The notes below the pieces were generated by a model, which worked only from the letters and a program-made list of their open reading frames with translations, had not been told where the DNA came from and did not search any database. From Gallionella sp. (GTDB taxonomy: Bacteria > Pseudomonadota > Gammaproteobacteria > Burkholderiales > Gallionellaceae), in contig JAQTUP010000003.1 of the NCBI GenBank assembly GCA_028707275.1, forward strand, positions 124,001 through 188,000: 64,000 nt of DNA, in the 5' to 3' direction. Positions 43,504 to 52,837 of this stretch are shown here, one piece after another. Numbering within the stretch: the first letter of the stretch is position 1; each line of letters opens with the position of its first letter. The translations under genes were made by a program, and so were the position numbers.

Positions 43504-44426
43504 AAATAATCGATACACGCAATGACTTCCTAAGTGGCAAAATTACCAAGCCTGAATTTATTCAGGCGATGTATCAAGAACACCACGCAAAGCTCTTCGA
43601 CTATGCGGAGTACCTGAAGCAAACCAATATTGCGTCAATTGAAATAACTGATGATGCAGTGTTCATGACTTCGCGAGATAAGGGCATAAAGATGATTTGT
43701 CCGTTGGGCGATTATCGCGTGGCACCCATCGAAGCATTGAACTTTTTGGATTATGAAACTACCGATTCAGCGATGATTATGCGTTTGGTATCACCAAACG
43801 ACTGCGTCATAGATATCGGTGCCAATATGGGCTGGTATTCAATCAATATTGCCAAGAGTTACCCTCTGAGCAAAGTTCATGCTTTTGAACCCATCCCGAA
43901 AACCTATTCTTTTCTCACGAAAAATATCGCTTTGAATCAAATAGAAAATGTTACCGCTCATCACTTTGGTTTATCCAATGAGCGTAAAGATTTAACCTTT
44001 TATTTTTACCCTGAAGGCAGTGGTAATGCCTCGTCTGCAAATTTAAGCGAGCGTTCAGATGCAGAGCTGGTTACCTGCCATGTCGAACGACTGGATGATT
44101 TTGTTCAAAAAAACGGCTTGTGTGTTGATTTCATCAAATGCGATGTCGAAGGTGCAGAGCTATTCGCGTTTCAGGGGGCGCTAGCAACTTTGCAAAAAGA
44201 TAAGCCCGTTGTGTTTACTGAGATGTTGCGTAAATGGTCAGTGAAATTTAACTATCATCCGAACGAAATTCTAGCGTTGTTTGCCCGCTTGGGATATCGC
44301 TGTTTTTACGCAGACGGCGCAGCATTAAAAGAGCTGATCGAAATGACCGATGACACAATCGAAACTAATTTCTTTTTCTTGCATTCTCAAAAGCACCGAC
44401 AGCTGATTGATGAATTATTCAACTAG
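43500..44426 (+). CDS. FkbM-family methyltransferase
   Basis: A 308-residue SAM enzyme with the FkbM core: DCVIDIGANMGWYSINIAK, VHAFEPIPKTYSFLTKNIALN, and CVDFIKCDVEGAELFAFQGA, read in parts. FkbM-type enzymes O-methylate sugars or polyketides and are common in polysaccharide clusters. It overlaps the SDR gene by ATGA, so it probably methylates the sugar made by the preceding genes, either nucleotide-linked or already polymerised. Confidence 0.9.
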   Translation: MKIIDTRNDFLSGKITKPEFIQAMYQEHHAKLFDYAEYLKQTNIASIEITDDAVFMTSRDKGIKMICPLGDYRVAPIEALNFLDYETTDSAMIMRLVSPNDCVIDIGANMGWYSINIAKSYPLSKVHAFEPIPKTYSFLTKNIALNQIENVTAHHFGLSNERKDLTFYFYPEGSGNASSANLSERSDAELVTCHVERLDDFVQKNGLCVDFIKCDVEGAELFAFQGALATLQKDKPVVFTEMLRKWSVKFNYHPNEILALFARLGYRCFYADGAALKELIEMTDDTIETNFFFLHSQKHRQLIDELFN

Positions 44427-44457
44427 TTTTTCTAATCTGTTTCGCGGTGCGTAATAT

Positions 44458-45834
44458 ATGAAAAAGCTGCTGGCCTTTCTGGGTGTAGATCGGGCCATTG
44501 TTTACACGTTGATAGGGCGTGGCTGGGGCTTGATTTCCGGGGTGGTGACTTTGTTGCTGGTTGTGCAGTTTTTAACACCTGATGAACAAGGTTACTATTA
44601 CACTTTTGCCAGTCTATTAGCCATGCAGGTTCTGTTTGAGTTGGGCATGAGCTTCGTGGTTATGCAATTTGCCAGCCATGAAATGGCAAACCTGACATGG
44701 GTGCATGAGGGGGTTGTCGAAGGCGATGCACTGGCAAAAAGTCGTTTGCGTTCATTGTTAGTGCTGGTTACGAAGTGGTATGGCGTAATCGCAATACTGA
44801 TTGTTGTGGTAATCCTTCCTACAGGTTGGGTGTTTTTTTCAGTGAGTTATCCCCAGTCGACTGTCAGCTGGCAAATAGCCTGGGTATGGCTCGTACTTGC
44901 GGCGGCAGTTAATATTTGCTTCATGCCGTTAATTGCCCTATTGGAAGGCTGCGGTCGTATAACAGAAGTCGCTCGGCTAAGAATGTTTCAGAACGTCATT
45001 GGTGGCCTGGCCGCATGGCTATTACTAATAGGTGGGGGCGGGTTGTTGGCTATGCCTGTCATGAGTACTGGCCTGGCATTGACGGTTTCAATATGGCTGT
45101 GGCGCACTAAAAGAACCTTTCTTAAGGATTTATTTTGCTATAAGAAGAGTTCAAATATTGGGATAAATTGGAAAACTGAAATTTGGCCTTTGCAGTGGAA
45201 GATTGCGCTGAGCTGGCTGAGTGGATATTTTATTTTTCAGTTAGTTACCCCTGTGCTATTTGCGTACCGTGGTGCGGTAGAGGCAGGGCAGTTGGGTATG
45301 AGCTTTTCAATCGTCAACGCATTGATGAGTATCTCAATGGCTTGGATGAGTACGAAAGCACCTCAATTTGGAACCCTGGTGGCGAAGCGAGATTACGTTA
45401 GTTTGGATCGGTTATTCAAACTGACATTGTCACGTTCTTTTTTTGTAATGGGTGTGCTCGGTGTAATGCTATGCATAGTGAACTATTTTCTGCACGTGGA
45501 AAACATTCAATTTTCATCGCGTGTTCTTGATCCGTTGCCTTTTACATTGCTGATACTGACAACTATGCTCAATTATGTGACTTATGCTCAATCCGCCTAT
45601 TTGCGAGCTCATAAGCAGGAGCCATTCTTGATGATCAGTCTGATAAGCGCGGGCTTGATTGCCGCTTTGACGTTTGCATTGGGAAAAGAATATGGTGCGT
45701 TAGGTATCATGTCAGGCTATTTTTCGGTATGCGCGATAATTGGATTTGGCTGGGGCAGTGTTATATTTTTTACAAAGCGAAGTGAGTGGCAAAAAAGCTG
45801 TGCGCTCGAAATAACCCAGAAAGTAATGATATAA
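44458..45834 (+). CDS. Polysaccharide flippase (Wzx-like, MATE/MVF superfamily)
   Basis: A 458-residue membrane protein with about 12 hydrophobic segments spread over the whole length, e.g. GWGLISGVVTLLLVVQFL (22-39) and WQIAWVWLVLAAAVNICFM. The topology and the N-terminal LLVVQFLTPDEQGYYYTFASLLA are those of Wzx-type lipid-linked oligosaccharide flippases. It would turn the undecaprenyl-PP-linked repeat to the periplasmic face. No gene clearly coding for a Wzy polymerase is seen nearby. Confidence 0.85.
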   Translation: MKKLLAFLGVDRAIVYTLIGRGWGLISGVVTLLLVVQFLTPDEQGYYYTFASLLAMQVLFELGMSFVVMQFASHEMANLTWVHEGVVEGDALAKSRLRSLLVLVTKWYGVIAILIVVVILPTGWVFFSVSYPQSTVSWQIAWVWLVLAAAVNICFMPLIALLEGCGRITEVARLRMFQNVIGGLAAWLLLIGGGGLLAMPVMSTGLALTVSIWLWRTKRTFLKDLFCYKKSSNIGINWKTEIWPLQWKIALSWLSGYFIFQLVTPVLFAYRGAVEAGQLGMSFSIVNALMSISMAWMSTKAPQFGTLVAKRDYVSLDRLFKLTLSRSFFVMGVLGVMLCIVNYFLHVENIQFSSRVLDPLPFTLLILTTMLNYVTYAQSAYLRAHKQEPFLMISLISAGLIAALTFALGKEYGALGIMSGYFSVCAIIGFGWGSVIFFTKRSEWQKSCALEITQKVMI

Positions 45835-46845
45835 ATGCAAGCTGATAATTGCGCTGTTAAACCACTGCTGACGATTGCAATACCTACTTATAACCGGGCC
45901 AATTTCCTTGATCTTTGCCTGAAGCGCATCGGCGAAGAGGTTGACAGTCTAAGTGCAGATCAGTGCAAGTTGGTAAAATTGTACGTCTCTAACAACGCAT
46001 CAACAGACAATACAACCGAAATAATTTCCCGATATAAGTTGAAGGCTGCTGGCGAATTTGAAGTCGTAAATAATCCAGAAAATATTGGTGGGGAACGTAA
46101 TGTTGCCCAGTGTTACACCGCAGCCACGACCCCTTATGTCTGGGTGTTAGGAGACGACGATCTTGTTTTGCCCAACAAGCTCTGTCGTGTGCTGGATAGC
46201 TTGATCAGGCAAGACATAGATATATTGTATGTGAATGGGTATAGCTATTCAGATGACTATTTAGATGAGCCCTCGCGCGGAAAAGGTAACAGCGGGATTG
46301 AGGTGAGTTCAAGTGCTTTGGAGTTTGTGAGGCGAACCCATGTCATGCTCACGTTTATCACGGCACTGGTCGTACGCACGGGGGTAAAAGTTGAATTGGT
46401 GAGTGAAGTGGTCAAGGGTAGCAATTTGCCACAACTGGGTTGGATTCTGCCATTGGTGCGTGACGGGAAAAAATTTGTCATCCTCCGAGACCGAGTTTAC
46501 GCCGCAAAAATTGGGAATTCTGGTGGGTATGGGGCAATCAATGTTTTTGGTAGGAACTTCAGTAACATTGCCAATGCGATCTTCAAAGACCAGCCCAAAC
46601 TGGCTCGTGCCATTCAAAACGGAACGATTGTGACTTGGTTTCCCACTTACATCATGTCGTGCCGCCAAGGTGAAACAGGCTATGTGCCAGAAAATATGTC
46701 GGTGGATTTGAAGCGTGTATTTCAGGGGAATTGGCGATACTACGTCTTTCTCGCCCCGTTGATGGTGTTACCGATTGTGTTTGCGCGGCTTTATTTTTTG
46801 CTGATTCGTGTGATGCGGCTATTATTTCGTGCTTTTTTGATTTGA
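45835..46845 (+). CDS. Family 2 glycosyltransferase
   Basis: A 336-residue GT2 enzyme starting directly after the flippase stop (TAAATG). LLTIAIPTYNRANFLDLCLKRI and the metal-binding WVLGDDDLVLP (DxD) mark the GT-A catalytic domain in the first 220 residues. The C-terminus ends in a hydrophobic, basic stretch (VLPIVFARLYFLLIRVMRLL) that probably ties it to the membrane. Donor and acceptor cannot be told. Confidence 0.88.
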   Translation: MQADNCAVKPLLTIAIPTYNRANFLDLCLKRIGEEVDSLSADQCKLVKLYVSNNASTDNTTEIISRYKLKAAGEFEVVNNPENIGGERNVAQCYTAATTPYVWVLGDDDLVLPNKLCRVLDSLIRQDIDILYVNGYSYSDDYLDEPSRGKGNSGIEVSSSALEFVRRTHVMLTFITALVVRTGVKVELVSEVVKGSNLPQLGWILPLVRDGKKFVILRDRVYAAKIGNSGGYGAINVFGRNFSNIANAIFKDQPKLARAIQNGTIVTWFPTYIMSCRQGETGYVPENMSVDLKRVFQGNWRYYVFLAPLMVLPIVFARLYFLLIRVMRLLFRAFLI

Positions 46846-46869
46846 GCGTTCTTAATTTAAGGGCGTGTT

Positions 46870-47142
46870 ATGGTGCAAGTGTTGGTATTGGGTGCTAGTG
46901 GAATGCTGAAAAATACGGTGCCTCGTTATTTTTCAGCAAGCGAGGGTTTTGAGGCATACAGGATCATGTCTGTCGAACCTGCGGCAGCTGGCGCCAGAAT
47001 CGTGGACAAGTTCCAGACGATAGAAAAAAGCCGTCAGAAACAGTATCAAAAAACCGGGGCAGCGCCGTCCAGCTGCATGAGAAAGGCAATCTTCTTAGAC
47101 TCGATACTGTCTTGGCTGAGGGGGTTCACAGTAGAATCATAA
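46870..47142 (+). pseudogene. Decayed N-terminal fragment of an RmlD-type sugar reductase
   Basis: The 90-residue reading begins MVQVLVLGASGMLKNTVPRYFSASEGFEAY, which looks like the NAD-binding start of dTDP-4-dehydrorhamnose-reductase-like proteins (usual GASGMLGxxV). The third glycine is Lys and Pro replaces a core residue, and similarity stops after about 40 residues. The rest reads as unrelated sequence. An intact homologue would be about 290 residues. I take it as a gene remnant left by rearrangement. Confidence 0.55.
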
Positions 47143-47145
47143 GAC

Positions 47146-47997
47146 ATGGAAGAAACCAGCAAAAACGGCGTAATGACGGGGAAGCGCCCCCTGATTTCTA
47201 TTATCACGCCTGTTTACAACGGGGCTGAGTATCTCGACGAGCTGATTCAGAGCGTCTTGCAGCAGGATTACCCGCATATTGAGCATATTGTGATTGATGA
47301 TGGCTCAAAGGATAGCGGTGCGACGGTGGCAATATTGAAACAGTATCCCCATCTGCGTTGGTGGAGTCGTGAAAACAAGGGTCAATACGCCACGTTGAAC
47401 GAAGGGCTTGCTGCCGCGACAGGAGATGTGATCGGCATCATTTCGGCGGATGACAAATATGTCGCCCCCGGTGCATTCAGCTCGGTGATTGCTTTTTGGC
47501 AATCGCGTCCTGAATGTGGTGGGGTGTATGGTCAAACTTTGCGGATGGACAGCCAAGGCAATTTATTGGCACTCGACCCTACGTTGAAACAACCGCCTTA
47601 TTCCGCCTGGTATTTGCGTTATTCTTTACTGATTCCGCACTGCTCATTGTTTGTGGCGCGAACCCTGGTGCAGGACAAACAGATTTATTTTGATGTGGGG
47701 CTTCGCTATATGGGAGATTGGGATTGGATTATTCGCCTTTCTCAAGCCGGTCAACTGGCTTATTTACCGCAACCTTTGTCGATGTACCGAGAACATTCCG
47801 AACAGACGACACAACTGGCAACACAGTCTGACTGGGCAAAAGAAATTCGCGCGGTGTTAAAACGCCATCACGCGAACTACGCGCTCTATCGTTTTCTAAT
47901 TTACGAGCGTCGTCTTAGAAAAGTATTTTGGGTATTGTGGAAAAAAGGGCCGTACGGTCTATGGGATGAGTTCTGCAATTGGTCATCGCGCAAATGA
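47146..47997 (+). CDS. Family 2 glycosyltransferase
   Basis: A 283-residue GT2 enzyme: PLISIITPVYNGAEYLDELIQSVLQQDYPHIEHIVIDDGSKDSG (in parts), GIISADDKYV for the metal site, and DVGLRYMGDWDWIIRLSQAGQLAYLPQPLSMYREH, the usual acceptor-side ED-like region. It is a cytoplasmic-face transferase building the repeat unit. It stands between two stretches of decayed sequence (46870-47142 and 47998-48201), suggesting it entered or was kept during rearrangement. Confidence 0.88.
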   Translation: MEETSKNGVMTGKRPLISIITPVYNGAEYLDELIQSVLQQDYPHIEHIVIDDGSKDSGATVAILKQYPHLRWWSRENKGQYATLNEGLAAATGDVIGIISADDKYVAPGAFSSVIAFWQSRPECGGVYGQTLRMDSQGNLLALDPTLKQPPYSAWYLRYSLLIPHCSLFVARTLVQDKQIYFDVGLRYMGDWDWIIRLSQAGQLAYLPQPLSMYREHSEQTTQLATQSDWAKEIRAVLKRHHANYALYRFLIYERRLRKVFWVLWKKGPYGLWDEFCNWSSRK

Positions 47998-48201
47998 GTA
48001 TTGCCCTGACGGAAGGGCTCACAATAGATGGCGATGGTTTTGAGGTCCATGTGATGGAAGGCTTCTGGTCGCTGCTGCGTTCTCGGTTACGGCCTCATCA
48101 GTAGTGTTCTTCCAGGATGGAAATATTTGCATCGTAAAGATTTAGCCGAAATAACATAATGCACGCCAGCCATGATGCGGCTGTTATATCTTGGAAAACT
48201 C
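47998..48201 (+). other. Spacer with a possible IS1595-type transposase remnant
   Basis: About 200 bases without an intact gene. One plus-strand frame (about 48045-48105) reads FEVHVMEGFWSLLRSRLRPH before a stop. This resembles the C-terminal EGFWSLL(K/R) segment of ISXO2/IS1595 transposases. A neighbouring frame reads LPGWKYLHRKDLAEIT before its stop, like the end of another lost protein. Both are too short to be certain. Confidence 0.35.
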
Positions 48202-49023
48202 ATGAATGAAAATAGTGACTGTGTTCCTGTCACAGTTGTAATCCCCTGCTTTTGCTGCGCGCGCACTATAGTACGTGCGATAGGTTCTGTTGCCAAACAG
48301 ACACAGAAACCAGCAGAAGTGATTCTGGTGGATGACGCGAGTGGAGATGAAACGCTGAATTTTTTGCGCACGATGGAGCGGCAGTATCCGGGCTGGATTA
48401 AAATTGTCGCGTTGCAGGAAAATTCAGGTGCGGCAAGCGCGAGGAATGCAGGGTGGGCAGCGGCAACGCAACCTTATATCGCATTTCTTGATTCCGACGA
48501 TGCATGGCACCCGAAAAAAATAGAGATTCAGTACGCCTATATGAATGAACACCCTGAGGTCGCGTTGTGCGGTCACGAATATCGAAGACTCACGCAACAG
48601 GATGCGCTTCCGGATTGGGATGTTTCCGAATGCGCAGTGCAGCCTGTACACAAATGGGCGCTGATGCTATCCAACAGATTTGTGACGCCCTCGGTCATGT
48701 TGCGACGCGATATTGAGCCGCGTTTCGTCGAAAAGCAGCGTTATATGGAAGACCATATGTTGTGGTTGAAAATTGTGTGTGGTGGGGGTGTGGTTGTAAA
48801 GCTTTCCGCCCCCTTGGCTGCCATTTATAAGAGGCCATTTGGTGTGACGGGCCTTAGTGCTCAGTTCTGGCCGATGGAGAGAGGTGATTTGGGGAATTAT
48901 CACAGGCTTTATCGCGCCAGTCATATTAATGGTTTTCAGCTCGGAGCACTCATCGTTTATTCTTTACTGAAATATATTCGCAGGCGGGTCATCTATTGGG
49001 GCTATTTGCAATGGAAGAAATAG
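48202..49023 (+). CDS. Family 2 glycosyltransferase
   Basis: A 273-residue GT2 enzyme: VPVTVVIPCFCCARTIVRAIGSVAKQTQKPAEVILVDDASGDET (in parts), then NSGAASARNAGWAAA, YIAFLDSDDAWHPKKIE with the DSDD metal motif, and MEDHMLWLKI. Start 48202 is preferred because the domain begins a few residues later; an ATG 30 bases upstream is also in frame. It overlaps the next transferase by 13 bases. Confidence 0.87.
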   Translation: MNENSDCVPVTVVIPCFCCARTIVRAIGSVAKQTQKPAEVILVDDASGDETLNFLRTMERQYPGWIKIVALQENSGAASARNAGWAAATQPYIAFLDSDDAWHPKKIEIQYAYMNEHPEVALCGHEYRRLTQQDALPDWDVSECAVQPVHKWALMLSNRFVTPSVMLRRDIEPRFVEKQRYMEDHMLWLKIVCGGGVVVKLSAPLAAIYKRPFGVTGLSAQFWPMERGDLGNYHRLYRASHINGFQLGALIVYSLLKYIRRRVIYWGYLQWKK

Positions 49024-49778
49024 TCTGTATCGCTCAAGTTTCCATTTCTATCGTCAGTCACGGGCAGGCGGTTTTAGTCGATCATTTGTTGCGCGACATC
49101 GAATCCAATTGTCGGGCGACCTCTGTCGAATTGATATTGACCCTGAATCTGGATGAGCCGCTACCCTTTGCGGCGGACAGTTTTTCATTTGCGGTAAAGG
49201 TGATACGCAATGCAAACCCGCTGGGATTTGCCGCCAACCACAATCAGGCATTCACACACGCGACAGGTCAATATTTTTGTGTGATGAATCCGGATATACG
49301 TTTTAACAGCGATCCGTTTCAGGCATTAATTGCATGCCTGCAAGATGCGTCCGTTGGTGTGGTAGCTCCGCTGGTCGTGGGCGAGAGCGGCGAGATGGAA
49401 GACAGCGCCCGTCGTTTCCCGACACCTTTCAAAATATTGTGCAAGCTGCTCGGAGGATGTGAGGGCGGCGACTATGAGGTCAGTGACCAGCTCGTCTACC
49501 CCGACTGGGTGGGCGGAATGTTTATGTTGTTTAAACGCGATATATTCAAACAGTTGGGTGGCTTCGACCAGCGCTATTTTCTGTACTACGAAGACGTGGA
49601 TTTGTGCGCAAGGCTGAGATTGCTGGGCTATGAGGTGGCTTTGTGCCCCGCAGCGCGGGTGATTCATCATGCTCATCGCAGCAGTCATCGTAGTTTCAGG
49701 TATTTACGCTGGCATTTGAACAGCATGATGAGATTCTTCATGTCATCTGCCTACTGGCAGGTGTGGTTTCGCAAATAA
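49011..49778 (+). CDS. Family 2 glycosyltransferase (rhamnosyltransferase WbbL-like)
   Basis: A 255-residue GT2 enzyme of the rhamnosyltransferase type: VSISIVSHGQAVLVDHLL, NANPLGFAANHNQAFTHATGQYFCVMNPDIRF (the LGFAANHNQA and NPD motifs), and WVGGMFMLFKRDIFKQLGGFDQRYFLYYEDVDLCARL, read in parts. The last is the classic acceptor-binding region of WbbL-like enzymes. These often transfer rhamnose, but no rml genes are in the window, so the donor is open. Confidence 0.88.
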   Translation: MEEIVCIAQVSISIVSHGQAVLVDHLLRDIESNCRATSVELILTLNLDEPLPFAADSFSFAVKVIRNANPLGFAANHNQAFTHATGQYFCVMNPDIRFNSDPFQALIACLQDASVGVVAPLVVGESGEMEDSARRFPTPFKILCKLLGGCEGGDYEVSDQLVYPDWVGGMFMLFKRDIFKQLGGFDQRYFLYYEDVDLCARLRLLGYEVALCPAARVIHHAHRSSHRSFRYLRWHLNSMMRFFMSSAYWQVWFRK

Positions 49779-49792
49779 ATTACAACGGAGTG

Positions 49793-50779
49793 ATGTTTAT
49801 GTTGAAACGTGGTATGGCCGACTTAATAGTGCCGATAGCAGATTTTATTCTTGCGCCAATGGTGCTTGTCGCGGCTGTTTTGATGAAAATCGTGCGGCGG
49901 TTTGGTATCTGGCGCATGCCGGTCAGCAAAGCCATTTTTAATCGCGTTGGGATTTATCCGATTCGCGACCACTATTACGAGCCGATGTATAACTACAAGA
50001 AGCATTTACAACATTCATTGCGCGATGAACGCAGCTTGCCGGGCATGGATATGAATGAAGCCGGGCAGCTCTGTTGGCTCGAACAGTTTAATTATGCTGC
50101 CGAACTTGAACGCATCCCCCTTAATCCATCCGCAGACGGATCGTTTTATTATAAAAATCCGAACTTTTCCGAAGGCGATGCAGAATGCTTGTACAGCCTG
50201 ATTCGTTTGAAAAAGCCACGGCGGATTATCGAGATTGGCAGCGGATTTTCTACCATGATGGCGCGTGAAGCGATTGCTCAAAATAAGCGCGAAGATGCAG
50301 CTTATTCTTGCATACACACCTGCATTGAACCTTATGAAATGGGCTGGCTGGAAGGGGTGCCAGGTCTTGAGGTAGTGCGTCAAAGGGTTGAGGAAGTGGA
50401 TATTGCGTTATTCAAAGAACTTACAGCCGATGATATATTATTCATTGATTCTTCACATGTTATTCGCCCGCAAAGCGATGTGTTGACTGAATGTTTGGAA
50501 ATTTTACCGATTTTAAACGTGGGCGTATTGATTCACATTCACGACATTTTTACTCCCTATGATTATCTCGACCATTGGTTGATCGATGAGGTCAAGCTTT
50601 GGAATGAGCAGTATTTGCTGGAAGCATTTCTGTCATGTAACACGCAATTCGAAATCGTCCTGGCCCTGAATTTTTTGAGCCACAGACACCCCGCTGTTTT
50701 GGAGGACAAATTTCCAATGTTGCGGGGGCAAGCAGCACAAATTGAGCCCAGATCTTTCTGGATTCGGAAAGCCGCGTGA
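49793..50779 (+). CDS. Class I SAM-dependent methyltransferase
   Basis: A 328-residue protein with a hydrophobic N-terminal segment (about 8-25, LIVPIADFILAPMVLVAAVL) and a Methyltransf_24-like domain: RRIIEIGSGFSTMMAREAI (motif I), CIEPYEMGWLEG, DDILFIDSSHVIRPQSDV, and VLIHIHDIFTPYDY. The ATG at 49793 has CGGAG before it; an upstream GTG at 49763 would overlap the transferase. It likely decorates the polysaccharide or its lipid-linked intermediate. Substrate unknown. Confidence 0.8.
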   Translation: MFMLKRGMADLIVPIADFILAPMVLVAAVLMKIVRRFGIWRMPVSKAIFNRVGIYPIRDHYYEPMYNYKKHLQHSLRDERSLPGMDMNEAGQLCWLEQFNYAAELERIPLNPSADGSFYYKNPNFSEGDAECLYSLIRLKKPRRIIEIGSGFSTMMAREAIAQNKREDAAYSCIHTCIEPYEMGWLEGVPGLEVVRQRVEEVDIALFKELTADDILFIDSSHVIRPQSDVLTECLEILPILNVGVLIHIHDIFTPYDYLDHWLIDEVKLWNEQYLLEAFLSCNTQFEIVLALNFLSHRHPAVLEDKFPMLRGQAAQIEPRSFWIRKAA

Positions 50780-51861
50780 TTGTGACCCCTAACTCGCATG
50801 AAAAGTTAGGTGCATATGTGGCGCCGGACGTAAGGCTCCGGCAGAATAACTTCGACCTGCTGCGATTCTTATTCGCTTTTGTCGTGTTCCTGGTTCATGC
50901 CTACGTGCTGTCTGGAGCAGGGGAGCTTTCGATATTAAGCGAACTGGTTTCTTCAGAAATCGCCGTTAAATCATTTTTTGTGGTCAGCGGTTTTCTGATT
51001 TTCATGAGCTATGAAAACTCTCGCGATACCCGGAGTTACTTCGTAAAAAGGGTCAGGCGTATTTATCCGGCCTATTTGTTTGTCGTAACGATATGCGCTG
51101 TATTTGGAATTTTTTTCAGTACACACGCCGCTGGCGATTATTTTTCACTGCAACTCCTGAAATATGTCGCAGCCAATTTATTTTTTCTTAACTTTTTGCA
51201 ACCCAATTTACCAGGAGTGTTTGAGGCTAATTCGCTACAGGCAGTAAACGGTGCGTTATGGACGTTGAAAATTGAGGTTATGTTCTACTTGATTGTGCCG
51301 CTGGTGGTGAAGGCTTTTCGAAAATTTGGTCGCATGCCGGTCTTGACAGTTTTGTTCCTTTGCTCGGTGATTTATTCCATGAGTATGGAGGGGTTGGCTC
51401 ACAAGACCGGGCAGGGGTTTTATCTCGAATTGCAGCGACAACTACCCGGACAGCTCTCCTTTTTTATTGCAGGAGCTGCGGGCTATTATTACCTTCAATA
51501 TCTGGTCAGGTACGCGAACTGGCTGATACCCACGGCAATTGTAGTTTTCGCCTTGCAGTCATGGTTGCCGTGGGGCGTGGTTCAGCCTGTCGCATTAGCA
51601 GTCTTGGTGGTCAGCTTTGCCTGCGTGATACCCTGTCTCGGAAATTTTGATAAATATGGCGATTTTTCCTATGGGATTTACATCGCCCATTTTCCGATCT
51701 TGCAGTTAATGATTTCCTATGGATTGTTTAAGGAATCGCCTTGGGTCATGCTCTTTGTGGCAGGTGTCTTGGTGATGACGGTGGCATTTTTGCTCTGGCA
51801 TTTCATAGAAAAACCTTTCCTGCGTCGATCTTCACACTATGTGGCCGCAAATCGTGGATAA
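50776..51861 (+). CDS. Acyltransferase family 3 membrane protein (OafA/YrhL type)
   Basis: A 361-residue integral membrane O-acyltransferase: NNFDLLRFLFAFVVFLVHAYVLSG has the family's N-terminal R and catalytic His, SFFVVSGFLIFMSY the second motif, and RRIYPAYLFV the third. About ten hydrophobic segments follow. Such enzymes acetylate O-antigen or exopolysaccharide sugars. GTG start at 50776 in the GTGA overlap with the methyltransferase gene, so the two are coupled. Confidence 0.9.
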   Translation: MIVTPNSHEKLGAYVAPDVRLRQNNFDLLRFLFAFVVFLVHAYVLSGAGELSILSELVSSEIAVKSFFVVSGFLIFMSYENSRDTRSYFVKRVRRIYPAYLFVVTICAVFGIFFSTHAAGDYFSLQLLKYVAANLFFLNFLQPNLPGVFEANSLQAVNGALWTLKIEVMFYLIVPLVVKAFRKFGRMPVLTVLFLCSVIYSMSMEGLAHKTGQGFYLELQRQLPGQLSFFIAGAAGYYYLQYLVRYANWLIPTAIVVFALQSWLPWGVVQPVALAVLVVSFACVIPCLGNFDKYGDFSYGIYIAHFPILQLMISYGLFKESPWVMLFVAGVLVMTVAFLLWHFIEKPFLRRSSHYVAANRG

Positions 51862-51864
51862 GCA

Positions 51865-52806
51865 ATGATGAAATTTCTTGTGACGGGTGCCAATGGCTTT
51901 GTCGGCAGAGCGCTTTGTGTCGAATTGCACGAGCGAGGTTTTGCAGTTCGTGCCGCAGTACGTTCAGCGAATGCCGGGCTGGATGATTGCGAGCGTGAAA
52001 TAGTGGGCGCGATAGATGGCAAAACCGACTGGAGCGCGGCCTTGTCCTGTGTGGATACGGTGATTCATCTGGCGGCTCGCGTTCATGTCATGCACGATGA
52101 CTCGGCTGACCCTCTCGCGGAATTTTGTAAAGTGAATGTCGCCGGAACCGAGCGCCTGGCGCGATCTGCGGCGGCTGTCGGCGTGAAGCGCTTCGTCTAT
52201 GTCAGCTCGATCAAGGTGAACGGCGAGGCGACCGATGGCGTCAGGCGCTTCTCGGAAACGGATATCCCCGATCCCCAGGATCCCTATGGCGTATCCAAGT
52301 GGGAGGCAGAGCAGGCGTTGCACCGCGTTGCGAAAGAAACGGGTCTGGAAGTGGTGATGGTCCGTCCTCCTCTGGTTTACGGCGCGGGCGTGAAAGGCAA
52401 CTTCGCGCAGATGCTCAAGGTGCTGGCGAAGGGTATCCCGCTGCCATTGGCGTCCGTGGAAAACCTGCGCAGCCTGATTTACGTCGGGAATCTGGCGGAT
52501 GCCCTGATCCTGTGTGCGACGCATCCCGCAGCTGCCGGACAGACTTATCTGGTGAGCGACGGCGAGGATGTTTCGACGCCTGACCTGTTGCGCCAGTTAG
52601 GGGGGGCGATGGGGCATCCGGCGCGGCTGCTTCCTTTTCCGCAGGCCTTGTTGAAACTGGCTGGACGAATGACCGGGCGTGCCGATCAGGTCGAGCGCCT
52701 GTCAGGCTCGCTGCAAGTGGACAGCAGTAAAATCCGCCGCGAACTTAACTGGACGCCGCCTTACACGCTGGCTCAGGGATTGACGGCTACGGCCTGCTCT
52801 GCCTGA
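51865..52806 (+). CDS. NAD-dependent epimerase/dehydratase (WbpV/QuiNAc-type 4-reductase candidate)
   Basis: A 313-residue extended SDR with MKFLVTGANGFVGRALCVELHERG, TVIHLAARVHVMHD, YVSSIKVNGEAT and YGVSKWEAEQAL (YxxxK), a pattern typical of WbpV/WbuN-like proteins that reduce or epimerise UDP-4-keto-6-deoxy-HexNAc. Its usual partner, a WecA/WbpL-type initiating transferase, does not follow here. It is the last gene of the polysaccharide locus, and its sequence is visibly more G+C-rich than the genes just before it. Substrate inferred. Confidence 0.82.
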   Translation: MMKFLVTGANGFVGRALCVELHERGFAVRAAVRSANAGLDDCEREIVGAIDGKTDWSAALSCVDTVIHLAARVHVMHDDSADPLAEFCKVNVAGTERLARSAAAVGVKRFVYVSSIKVNGEATDGVRRFSETDIPDPQDPYGVSKWEAEQALHRVAKETGLEVVMVRPPLVYGAGVKGNFAQMLKVLAKGIPLPLASVENLRSLIYVGNLADALILCATHPAAAGQTYLVSDGEDVSTPDLLRQLGGAMGHPARLLPFPQALLKLAGRMTGRADQVERLSGSLQVDSSKIRRELNWTPPYTLAQGLTATACSA

Positions 52807-52837
52807 CGTAGAGCAGCCGCAGGCACGCCGATAGCCT

